DNA of 21,111 nt from a virus: positions 1 to 21,111 of the IMG/VR virus record IMGVR_UViG_3300025769_001027. The stretch is one strand, 5' to 3'. Below are positions 7,849 to 12,851 of the stretch, one piece after another (positions within the stretch are counted from its first letter, which is position 1; every line of letters begins with the position of its first letter). The notes below the pieces were generated by a model that was given only the letters and a program-made list of their open reading frames with translations, made no database searches and was not told where the DNA came from. Made by a program: the position numbers and the translations under genes.

Positions 7849-8500
7849 TGAAATTCTCCTTGAGTGCTGTCCAACTTGTCTCTAAATCATACAGGGTTAT
7901 AATCTTCTCGTCAATAAGATTTGCAATCAATCTACATTCTAACTGTGCGTCCGGTGTAGACCTTAATTTTACTACACGAGCAAAGGCAGGTAAAGAGCCT
8001 GTCCAGTACCACTCCGTCATCATGGACTGCGGTAAGATCATACGGGCTTGCTCCGGTGCTATTTCTTTGTCTTCTATCATGTGCTGATACAGTTCCGCTG
8101 CCTTAGTCATGAGTTCCCAATACTCTTTGAAGACTAAAGAATCCTGCTCCAACACGTACTCAGAAGACCCCTGTTTTTTATTGTCTGCCTTGATACGCCA
8201 CAACTGAGGATTATAAAAATCCGGTGGGCTGTCTACGTACCTACGGCTGACTTCATTCCACACTAGCCCTACCTGATGCTTCACTAGCTGCCTAGCGACG
8301 AACACAGGTGCTTTGACCCTGAATTGTAGCTGTACGTGTCCAAAGGGGGTCCAATGATTATGCTCTGCAAGGTATTTAATCAACCCTACATCACCTACTG
8401 ACATTTTAGAATGATGCTTATTAAAAGACACTCTTGCTGCGTTGACCACTGTTAAATCTGAACCCATGTGGTCTAATAGGTCCACTGTCATATCCGTCAT
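7841..8500 (-). CDS. thyX: FAD-dependent thymidylate synthase ThyX, divergent motif
   Basis: Makes dTMP from dUMP using FAD and methylene-tetrahydrofolate, supplying thymidylate together with the class II reductase in the same operon. The protein is 219 residues, a normal length. The signature region reads VARQLVKHQVGLVWNEVSRRY (68-88): the canonical RHR-x7-S appears as KHQ-x8-S (K74, H75, Q76, S85), with one extra residue before the conserved Asn-Glu. The C-terminal half is typical, with ARMILP, TEWYWTGSLPAF and KLRSTPDAQ, where R180 matches the dUMP-contacting Arg. N-terminal AARVSFNK and HNHWTPFGH are also family-like. The ATG at 8500 overlaps the upstream stop by 4 bp (ATGA). Confidence 0.93.
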   Translation of the reverse strand: MTDMTVDLLDHMGSDLTVVNAARVSFNKHHSKMSVGDVGLIKYLAEHNHWTPFGHVQLQFRVKAPVFVARQLVKHQVGLVWNEVSRRYVDSPPDFYNPQLWRIKADNKKQGSSEYVLEQDSLVFKEYWELMTKAAELYQHMIEDKEIAPEQARMILPQSMMTEWYWTGSLPAFARVVKLRSTPDAQLECRLIANLIDEKIITLYDLETSWTALKENFNG

Positions 8501-8688
8501 ATATCAAACACTCCACACGTTGATTCCGTTAAAAATAAGATCACTATGGCCAACATTGCTAGACCAGTTCCGAACAAAACAATGTCCCAAATTTCATCAT
8601 TTGCCTTAACGTATCCTCCAGTAAAGTCTTCATAGATTAGTTTAAGTTCCACACAGAACCATTTGTATATTCTTTTAAAAATATTCAT
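8497..8688 (-). CDS. Small single-span membrane protein, 63 aa
   Basis: A hydrophobic segment at about residues 35-53 (DIVLFGTGLAMLAIVILFL) is a clear transmembrane helix, preceded by a basic/aromatic N-terminal stretch (FKRIYKWF) and followed by a short tail with one Cys. No family is recognised. It follows the lipoprotein gene with a TAATG overlap and precedes thyX with an ATGA overlap. Pairing of a small lipoprotein and a small membrane protein recalls spanins or superinfection-exclusion proteins, but neither is shown by sequence. Confidence 0.7.
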   Translation of the reverse strand: MNIFKRIYKWFCVELKLIYEDFTGGYVKANDEIWDIVLFGTGLAMLAIVILFLTESTCGVFDI

Positions 8689-8900
8689 TATACGTACCTT
8701 GCTTTACTGTGGTCTGCTAATGGATCTATGCACCAACAATTCTTAAATCTTTTGTCACAGACCAAGACTCTGAGTTTACCGCACACTGTCTCAGACTTGA
8801 TGGGTATTAGTTTTTGTTGTGGTATGTTGTTGGGGTTCTCAGCATAACCAGCACACCCTGCTGACAAGACAAAAACCGAAGCTATGATTAGTTTTTTCAT
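8688..8900 (-). CDS. Small predicted lipoprotein, cysteine-rich, 70 aa
   Basis: The N-terminus is a lipoprotein signal peptide: MKK, hydrophobic LIIASVFV, then lipobox LSAGC with C16 as the lipid-modified residue. The mature part, about 55 residues, has four more cysteines (C40, C48, C55, C57), which could form disulfides in the periplasm. I place the start at 8900, where ATG overlaps the upstream stop (ATGA); an ATG at 8915 is in frame but would put five extra residues before the signal. In early or mid operons such phage lipoproteins sometimes act in superinfection exclusion; small lipoproteins also serve as outer-membrane spanins. It implies a Gram-negative-type envelope if exported as predicted. 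Confidence 0.82.
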   Translation of the reverse strand: MKKLIIASVFVLSAGCAGYAENPNNIPQQKLIPIKSETVCGKLRVLVCDKRFKNCWCIDPLADHSKARYV

Positions 8901-9175
8901 ATACAGTTTATCCATTCATCTTTGATTACCAGTTTAACTGTGACCTCACCATCGGGATAAGTCTCATAAGCCTCCTTAAGTTTGTTCCTCAAGTCTAGCC
9001 ATGTCTTTAACTGCTCCTCCTCACCTATATCATAGTCTCTGTATCCAGCGATATAGGCCAAGCGAGTGACGCCAATGTCCTCTATAGTTTTGTCCTCGTT
9101 GATTTTATAGTCCTTTGTATAGGCTTCTAAATAATAGTCAGCCATTGTTTCGGTTATGTTTACTTCTACAGCCAT
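8897..9175 (-). CDS. Hypothetical acidic protein, 92 aa
   Basis: Unrecognised. It has a helical, acidic composition with a Tyr-rich N-terminal half (ADYYLEAYTKDY, YIAGYRDYDIG) and a predicted beta strand near the end (GEVTVKLVIKDEW). No signal, membrane or metal motif. The gene overlaps the upstream gene by 10 bp and the lipoprotein by 4 bp, which supports it as a real coupled gene. Confidence 0.7.
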   Translation of the reverse strand: MAVEVNITETMADYYLEAYTKDYKINEDKTIEDIGVTRLAYIAGYRDYDIGEEEQLKTWLDLRNKLKEAYETYPDGEVTVKLVIKDEWINCI

Positions 9176-9636
9176 GCTGGTTCCTCCCGTTTAGTCCATC
9201 TCATATCTATTTCATTGCGTCTCATACGGTAGTAGTCCCGATATGCTGCCACAGTGTCCGGACCTTTACATTCATCATAGACACACTGAGGAGGATCAAC
9301 AAAGGGCATAACGGGTAGTGCTTCCGGTATGTTAGACAAGTGATACAAAAGCCCTGAAGTCTTGTGGAGTTTGTTATAGCGTAGTTCGTATTCAAGCAAA
9401 AGACCACGTAAATGATGCAACCCGTGTTTATACGCAATCTGAGACGATCTGAGCCACTTTGTGCTAGGGTGGTTGGTATGGGTAGGCTTATAGACAAAAG
9501 GCGCTTGTGGCGTCTCTAGGAGCCTGTGAGCGGTACTCAGCATTTGGGCTGTCTCTAGGATCATTTTGACTACGTGTTTATCACACAGCATCCTAGCGGC
9601 TGTCATTGCGTCTTCATCCACATAAAAATAGTTCAT
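9166..9636 (-). CDS. Conserved phage protein of unknown function (DKHVVKM...NHPSTKW family)
   Basis: A 156-residue protein of a type I recognise from other environmental phages but cannot name with a proven function. Conserved-looking blocks are FYVDEDAMTAARMLCDKHVVKM, ETAQMLSTAHRLL, YKPTHTNHPSTKW, LEYELRYNKLHKT and PPQCVYDECKGPD, with the family end YRDYYRMRR..WTKREEPAWL. It is rich in His, Trp and Arg, suggesting nucleic-acid binding or an enzyme; I have the impression that relatives are sometimes labelled pyrimidine-dimer glycosylases, but no T4 DenV motif is evident here. The ATG at 9636 overlaps the upstream stop (ATGA). Confidence 0.85.
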   Translation of the reverse strand: MNYFYVDEDAMTAARMLCDKHVVKMILETAQMLSTAHRLLETPQAPFVYKPTHTNHPSTKWLRSSQIAYKHGLHHLRGLLLEYELRYNKLHKTSGLLYHLSNIPEALPVMPFVDPPQCVYDECKGPDTVAAYRDYYRMRRNEIDMRWTKREEPAWL

Positions 9637-9833
9637 AGCAATTCATACCTGTATTCTTCAAGATGGCTGATTATCTCTGAATATTGACTTGTGGTCAAGT
9701 CTTCATCATTCATAGGCTCACCGTCTACCCGCAGATTATCGAAGCGTAGCATATCGTCAGCAAAACAGTGCCTCAGATCAAAGCTATATTCGTTGAGTGA
9801 GTATTTACTAATGAAGGAATAGTGCTGGTTCAT
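9633..9833 (-). CDS. Small hypothetical protein, 66 aa
   Basis: Unrecognised. Tyr-, Asp- and Glu-rich, with SFDLRHCFADDMLRFDNLRVDG in the middle and a helical acidic end. It overlaps genes on both sides (26 and 4 bp). The nearest Shine-Dalgarno (GGAG) is about 13 nt before the ATG, too far for strong initiation, so coupling to the upstream gene is likely. Confidence 0.62.
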   Translation of the reverse strand: MNQHYSFISKYSLNEYSFDLRHCFADDMLRFDNLRVDGEPMNDEDLTTSQYSEIISHLEEYRYELL

Positions 9834-9996
9834 CTTTTAACAATTTCTCCAAGTCTTTGTGATCGTCTAGAAGCATTGGGTAGCCTTCAACTTCTACGAA
9901 GACATGCCTTTGCAATTCTTCCACCATGCCTTCTAGAAATGCCACGGCTTCTTTTTGCTGTGATGGGTGAAAGACTCTACCCTCAATGTTTATCAT
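9808..9996 (-). CDS. Small hypothetical protein, 62 aa
   Basis: Unrecognised. Mostly helical by composition (QQKEAVAFLEGMVEELQRHV, then DDHKDLEKLLKDEPALFLH), with a short beta-like segment between. The ATG at 9996 lies inside the end of the upstream gene (14 bp overlap), with no strong ribosome-binding site, so translation probably depends on the upstream gene. Confidence 0.6.
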   Translation of the reverse strand: MINIEGRVFHPSQQKEAVAFLEGMVEELQRHVFVEVEGYPMLLDDHKDLEKLLKDEPALFLH

Positions 9997-10147
9997 TTAA
10001 TAGCCTACTTTGCTCTTTGTCCACTAGGCGCAAAATGTCCGCTATCTTCTGGCATTGGTCTCTATCTGCTACCCCGTTGACCTGTAGTTTATACAGCGTG
10101 ATCCAAGTAGTCAAAAGTTCCTCTCGTTTTGGTTCAATCATTTTCAT
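9983..10147 (-). CDS. Small hypothetical protein, 54 aa
   Basis: Unrecognised helical protein (begins MKMIEPKREELLTTW, ends LLNDKH). I chose the ATG at 10147: GGAG lies 8 nt upstream and the start is 1 nt after the stop of the preceding tiny gene. The frame is open further to a TTG at 10174, which would overlap that tiny gene and lacks a ribosome-binding site. Confidence 0.65.
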   Translation of the reverse strand: MKMIEPKREELLTTWITLYKLQVNGVADRDQCQKIADILRLVDKEQSRLLNDKH

Positions 10148-10148
10148 G

Positions 10149-10226
10149 CTATTTGCTCCGGAAATGTTCTGCAATTTGATGTACCGTCATGACAACGACA
10201 CACAGTAGAAACAACCATAAAAACAT
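10149..10226 (-). CDS. Predicted 25-aa membrane peptide, first gene after the leftward promoter
   Basis: A short frame with a hydrophobic core (FLWLFLLCVVVM, residues 2-13) followed by a charged end (HQIAEHFRSK). GAGG lies about 9 nt before the ATG at 10226, and the stop ends one base before the next gene's ATG. It is the first open frame after the consensus leftward promoter. Size, hydrophobicity and coupling are consistent with a real micro-gene; no family can be named. Confidence 0.55.
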   Translation of the reverse strand: MFLWLFLLCVVVMTVHQIAEHFRSK

Positions 10227-10248
10227 ACTCTCAACCTCTCTAAAGTTT

Positions 10249-10314
10249 ACCTAAGAACCTTTAGAATATTATTCTATAGATTAATTTCTAAAGATTCTTA
10301 GGTGTTCTTAGGTT
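10249..10314. repeat. Inverted and tandem repeats over the leftward promoter start site
   Basis: Arm 10249-10266 (ACCTAAGAACCTTTAGAA) and arm 10286-10303 (TTCTAAAGATTCTTAGGT) are inverted repeats matching at 17 of 18 positions, 19 nt apart. A second TTCTTAGGT follows at 10305-10313, in tandem with the right arm and directly downstream of the -10 box. A further TCTAAAG at 10239-10245 could pair with 10259-10265, competing with the long stem. Position over the start site suggests an operator, or a 5' leader that can fold two ways; there is no T-run, so it is not a plain terminator. Confidence 0.75.
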
Positions 10315-10342
10315 ATTATATCAAGTCTTTTTGATCTGTCAA
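10315..10342 (-). promoter_or_regulatory. Strong sigma70-type leftward promoter
   Basis: Read on the minus strand, TTGACA (10342-10337), a 16-bp spacer and TATAAT (10320-10315): both hexamers match consensus. The start of transcription should be near 10308, about 80 nt before the 25-aa gene at 10226. The -35 box overlaps the stop codon of the upstream gene. It would drive the genes from 10226 leftward. Confidence 0.85.
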
Positions 10343-10575
10343 GCGTTTTTCATAAAAACATGACAGTTTTTTCTCGTTGGATGTTTGTAAAGCTTATATT
10401 TTCCTTTGAGATACGTTGCAGCCGCTTGAGAAACTTTGCCATAGTTTGTCTTTGTGACAATAAACCAATGTCCTTTTTCCATACTCTCAAACAAATCTTT
10501 CCATGTATTTGTTCTAGCTTTTTGAACTGAAGGGACAGGTGCTTTTCGAGTTCTTTGAATTCTAAATGTTGCCAT
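10339..10575 (-). CDS. Small basic protein, 78 aa, possible DNA-binding
   Basis: A very basic small protein: N-terminus RIQRTRKAPVPSVQKART, then WKDLFESMEKGHWFIV and YGKVSQAAATYLKGKYKLYKHPTRK, ending VFMKNA. The pattern 'GHWF-V...YGKVSQAA..YLKGKYKLYKHP' is one I associate with short proteins in other phages, of unproven function. High Lys/Arg content suggests nucleic-acid binding. GGAG is 8 nt before the ATG at 10575. Its stop codon is part of the -35 box of the leftward promoter, and CTGTCA/TGACAG with GTTTTT/AAAAAC make an inverted repeat over its last codons (10336-10366). Confidence 0.75.
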   Translation of the reverse strand: MATFRIQRTRKAPVPSVQKARTNTWKDLFESMEKGHWFIVTKTNYGKVSQAAATYLKGKYKLYKHPTRKNCHVFMKNA

Positions 10576-10616
10576 TGTATTTCTCCGTTAGTTTATCATT
10601 TTGAGTCAATACCCAG

Positions 10617-10665
10617 ACGTCCAGCTAAGGAGAGAAACTGGACGTTTCGCCGGAATTTCACCGGC
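10617..10665. repeat. Two adjacent stem-loops in the 10576-10676 gap
   Basis: ACGTCCAG (10617-10624) and CTGGACGT (10638-10645) form a perfect 8-bp stem with a 13-nt loop; GCCGG (10649-10653) and CCGGC (10661-10665) form a 5-bp stem with a 7-nt loop. They lie 42-90 nt before the ATG at 10575 on the minus strand, in its leader. No T-run follows on either strand, so a terminator is unlikely; a structured leader or processing site is possible. Confidence 0.65.
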
Positions 10666-10676
10666 TCGTCAGTAGG

Positions 10677-10982
10677 CTAGTCTATTTCTGCCGCACTGTA
10701 GAAAAAGATGGATTGTAGCACCGTATCGTCTGACAAGCAAACAGCCTTCGGAAACATGCCGTCATCCTCTAGTGCCTCGCTCATGCCTTCTAGGTCCACA
10801 GTATAAACACCGTCTTCTAGATTGTCTCTAATGTGGTCCGCTATGCTGTAGCGACCTGAGACAAACTTTAGCCATCCTAGTTCGCTATCTGTCAGCCTGT
10901 AGCGTTCGCCGTCTTCTAGCTGATAATGGTAGTTTTCAAAGTCACCATCTTGTGACCGTAGACTTTCGCTAGTGTGAATCAT
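10677..10982 (-). CDS. Hypothetical acidic protein, 101 aa
   Basis: Unrecognised. Asp/Glu- and Tyr-rich (YHYQLEDGERYRLTDSELGWL, then ADHIRDNLEDGVYTV), ending FFYSAAEID. The ATG at 10982 overlaps the upstream stop by 4 bp (ATGA). The three genes from 10677 to 11507 share a strongly acidic, small-protein character that differs from the basic protein downstream. Confidence 0.68.
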   Translation of the reverse strand: MIHTSESLRSQDGDFENYHYQLEDGERYRLTDSELGWLKFVSGRYSIADHIRDNLEDGVYTVDLEGMSEALEDDGMFPKAVCLSDDTVLQSIFFYSAAEID

Positions 10983-11245
10983 GCTTCCACCTCCACCATT
11001 CGGTATACTATTTCTACGTCGCAGACATCACCGGATAAGCCACCAAAGTCAGCGCGTGCAAAATACTGCTCACTCACGTTGCCAACGTGCCAGTTGCCTT
11101 GCCCATATTCACCGTCGAGCCATTCGCAGAGATTGTCCACGAACGCCTCGTCGTCGTCAAGTATTCCGGTGTAGTCATTGTTCACCAGCGCAGACAGTGC
11201 GAACGCTGGTATTTTGTAGGTGTCAGCTTCAAATTCAATTATCAT
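10979..11245 (-). CDS. Hypothetical acidic protein, 88 aa
   Basis: Unrecognised in function. Contains FVDNLCEWLDGEYGQGNWHV and EQYFARADFGGLSGDVCDV; the 'ARADFGG' stretch recalls small proteins of unknown function in other phages and plasmids. I use the ATG at 11245, with GAGG about 9 nt upstream; a TTG at 11254 is in frame but overlaps the upstream stop and is less likely. Confidence 0.68.
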   Translation of the reverse strand: MIIEFEADTYKIPAFALSALVNNDYTGILDDDEAFVDNLCEWLDGEYGQGNWHVGNVSEQYFARADFGGLSGDVCDVEIVYRMVEVEA

Positions 11246-11246
11246 G

Positions 11247-11507
11247 TTATGCAACCTCAGTTTGAAATTCTGTTTCTGTTGTGTAGTGGTCTGCTAGTTC
11301 TCGCCAATTGACAGAACCTAAGTCTATCATATCAGCGAACATAGGCGGTATGTCTGCCTCGTTGAACATGTCCCATACTGTCTCTTCGATGTAGTCAGCG
11401 AGCAGCTGTTGTCCTTCGTCTGACACTTCCTGAAAGAAATCACCCATCCATAGATTGATGACCCATGTCTCACGATTGGTCCAGCCGTTATATGTGTTGT
11501 CGCTCAT
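11247..11507 (-). CDS. NGWTNRETW-family protein of unknown function, 86 aa
   Basis: Begins with the recognisable block YNGWTNRETWVINLWMGD (5-22), shared by a family of short proteins widespread in phages and plasmids (I recall it as DUF7249, not checked). The rest is helical and acidic (DYIEETVWDMFNEADIPPM). Function is unknown. The ATG at 11507 lies just after the stop of the upstream gene (4-nt gap). Confidence 0.72.
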   Translation of the reverse strand: MSDNTYNGWTNRETWVINLWMGDFFQEVSDEGQQLLADYIEETVWDMFNEADIPPMFADMIDLGSVNWRELADHYTTETEFQTEVA

Positions 11508-11511
11508 ATGT

Positions 11512-11931
11512 TTATCCTCTCTTGAGATTGTCTTTGATTACTTCGCGCACCCATATGATACGCTTTCTGCTATTAGTGTCTGCCGCCCAGTCTACCATCT
11601 CACCATCATGGATGCAAGTGATATGTCTATGGGTCAAGATTAGAAACGTCCCACGCTTTGGACACTTCCGCTTAGCTGTGACTAGCGTCTTGCCCATTGG
11701 TATATCACAAGGCACTATCCTATAGCCAAGCTCCCGAAGCGCTTGTTCATATACATGATGCGGCGTGGCTTTTCGGTCTGGTCTGCCTAGCCTTTGCATT
11801 ATCCTATATGCTTTGCCGAAGGCTACCTGAGCCGCCGCTGCTACTGCAATCACTGCGCAGCAATTTGTCTCGCGGTAGTATTTAGTAGCAACGTGCCGAA
11901 GCTTGTCGAAATCATGCTTGTGCTGTTTCAT
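11512..11931 (-). CDS. Putative papain/C39-like cysteine peptidase-fold protein
   Basis: A 139-residue protein with a Cys-His-Asp order fitting a papain-like fold: C24/C25 in YYRETNCCAVIAVAAAA, at the start of a helix as in these peptidases, H101/H103 in FLILTHRHITCIHDG, and D114 in MVDW. Such proteins are frequent in phages and are generally unassigned. It is the most promoter-distal gene of the leftward arm toward the centre, so probably expressed among the first; attack on a host protein is one possibility (inference). GAGG is 7 nt before the ATG at 11931, and a 44-nt hairpin lies 21 nt upstream. Confidence 0.6.
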   Translation of the reverse strand: MKQHKHDFDKLRHVATKYYRETNCCAVIAVAAAAQVAFGKAYRIMQRLGRPDRKATPHHVYEQALRELGYRIVPCDIPMGKTLVTAKRKCPKRGTFLILTHRHITCIHDGEMVDWAADTNSRKRIIWVREVIKDNLKRG

Positions 11932-11951
11932 TGTCTAACCTCACTTTTCTA

Positions 11952-11995
11952 AGCGTTAAACTATAGCAAGCGCTTGCTTGCCATAGGCTAACGCT
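11952..11995. repeat. 44-nt near-perfect hairpin
   Basis: AGCGTTA pairs with TAACGCT (11952-11958/11989-11995), then a 2x2 mismatch, CTAT with ATAG (11961-11964/11983-11986), a 1x1 mismatch, and GCAAGC with GCTTGC (11966-11971/11976-11981) around a GCTT tetraloop. The symmetry is exact along the whole length. It sits 21 nt before the leftward ATG at 11931. Confidence 0.85.
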
Positions 11996-12072
11996 CAGCA
12001 ATGGACCCGCCTAACTCTTACACCAATCCAAAAGGACATTCTCAAGCCATGCTAGCGGATCCGCTGAGCGTT
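11990..12072. repeat. 10-bp inverted repeat AACGCTCAGC / GCTGAGCGTT with inner palindrome
   Basis: AACGCTCAGC (11990-11999) and GCTGAGCGTT (12063-12072) are perfect inverted repeats 63 nt apart. The right arm overlaps the 12-nt palindrome AGCGGATCCGCT (12054-12065). The left arm shares the AACGCT word with the 44-nt hairpin. Confidence 0.75.
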
Positions 12073-12075
12073 TAT

Positions 12076-12148
12076 CCCTAGCTAGTATGCTTCGCTCGGC
12101 TTACGGTATCCCGTGGCCTAGTATGCGTCGCTAAGCGCTATGCTAGGG
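12076..12148. repeat. Direct repeat CTAGTATGCkTCGCT within inverted CCCTAGC / GCTAGGG
   Basis: CTAGTATGCTTCGCT (12082-12096) and CTAGTATGCGTCGCT (12118-12132) differ at one base, 36 nt apart. They are enclosed by CCCTAGC (12076-12082) and GCTAGGG (12142-12148). Confidence 0.75.
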
Positions 12149-12172
12149 TGCCTTGTAGTGTTTGCTCGCTTG

Positions 12173-12213
12173 GTCTTAGGTAAACTCACGCACCACGGGT
12201 GCGACCCTAAGAC
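12173..12213. repeat. Nested stem-loop GTCTTAGG / CCTAAGAC
   Basis: Outer 8-bp arms at 12173-12180 and 12206-12213, inner 6-bp stem CGCACC/GGTGCG (12189-12194/12198-12203) with a 3-nt loop. The left arm contains TCTTAGGTAAACT (12174-12186), the exact reverse complement of 10244-10256 beside the leftward promoter. Confidence 0.8.
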
Positions 12214-12387
12214 TACTTGTTTCTCCCGCAAGCCTTTACCTCAAGGCATGGCTAAAGGATGGATCAAGGCCCTATGGTTTGTCAAGCGTTTTTTTAAATT
12301 TTTTTTGATTTTTTTGAAATGCCTTTCGATTCAATGGTTTATCGTTGAAATTTTTTTACACTTGCCGCGTCTTTGCCTTTCTTGAGG

Positions 12388-12419
12388 CTTGCTGAGGGCT
12401 TGCTTGTGATGTCAGCAAG
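12388..12419. repeat. Inverted repeat CTTGCTGA / TCAGCAAG
   Basis: Perfect 8-bp arms at 12388-12395 and 12412-12419 with a 16-nt loop that contains another GCTTGC word. It is one of several CTTGC/GCAAG repeats in this region. Further short inverted repeats lie at 12446-12451/12467-12472 (GGGATC/GATCCC) and 12555-12561/12588-12594 (CGTGTCT/AGACACG). Confidence 0.65.
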
Positions 12420-12643
12420 GCGGGCTTAGATTTGCCTTGTGAGATGGGATCGATGGGGTGCTATAGGATCCCGCTTAGCCTCTCGCATGTTTGCCTTGTG
12501 GCTACCGCATGGCCCGCTTTTGGCATGTCTTGCGCCTTACTCCGCGCCTGCCCGCGTGTCTCTAGACTTACTGAGGGGGTTTTTTTAAGACACGGGGGAG
12601 GGGAGATTACTTGACGGTTTATTTGTAGTAGCACCCCAAGCAC

Positions 12644-12747
12644 AAAATAGGTCAAATTTGAGTAAAAAATAGGTAAAAGTGAAGTTTATTCATGAATGAT
12701 ATCCCATTGATTCCTCTAAGGAATACGTAAGTTAGTGCTTACTAACT
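12644..12747. promoter_or_regulatory. Direct repeats and palindromes upstream of the rightward promoter
   Basis: AAAATAGGT occurs at 12644-12652 and 12666-12674, 22 bp apart, close to two helical turns. Downstream are TTCCT-cta-AGGAA (12711-12723) and AGTTAGT-gctt-ACTAACT (12730-12747). Same-face spacing and nearness to the promoter (60-165 bp upstream) fit activator or repressor sites; no protein can be named. Confidence 0.5.
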
Positions 12748-12808
12748 AAAGGCAAGCCCCTGTGTAAGACAAATCTACACTTTATTTACCAAAAGTAGCT
12801 AAAAGTTC

Positions 12809-12837
12809 TTGACTTTTGCTAAAAAATATGCTATAAT
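12809..12837 (+). promoter_or_regulatory. Strong extended -10 rightward promoter for the packaging operon
   Basis: TTGACT (12809-12814), 17-bp spacer, TATAAT (12832-12837), with TGC directly before the -10 (extended -10). Transcription should begin near 12844. The -35 lies in an inverted repeat AAAAGT-tcttg-ACTTTT (12801-12817), a possible operator. It would serve the genes from 12967 onward. Confidence 0.88.
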
Positions 12838-12851
12838 ATAAAGCATATACC

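Noticed and set aside
10148-10174. TTG start at 10174 for the 54-aa gene
   Set aside because: It has no ribosome-binding site and would overlap the 25-aa gene; the ATG at 10147 has GGAG 8 nt upstream.
12258-12285. TTGACA on the minus strand at 12285-12280, like the leftward -35
   Set aside because: No acceptable -10 hexamer occurs 16-18 bp downstream, so I do not call a promoter; the shared word itself is reported.
12140-12385. 81-codon plus-strand frame in the non-coding centre, Phe-rich
   Set aside because: Phe-rich part arises from T-runs, there is no Shine-Dalgarno, and the frame crosses several inverted repeats.
12541-12610. Possible terminator at the T-run near 12580-12586
   Set aside because: The stem arms enclose the T-run instead of preceding it, so the layout is wrong for a rho-independent terminator.
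12461-12655. 64-codon minus-strand frame in the non-coding centre
   Set aside because: No start signal and no recognisable pattern; overlaps short inverted repeats.
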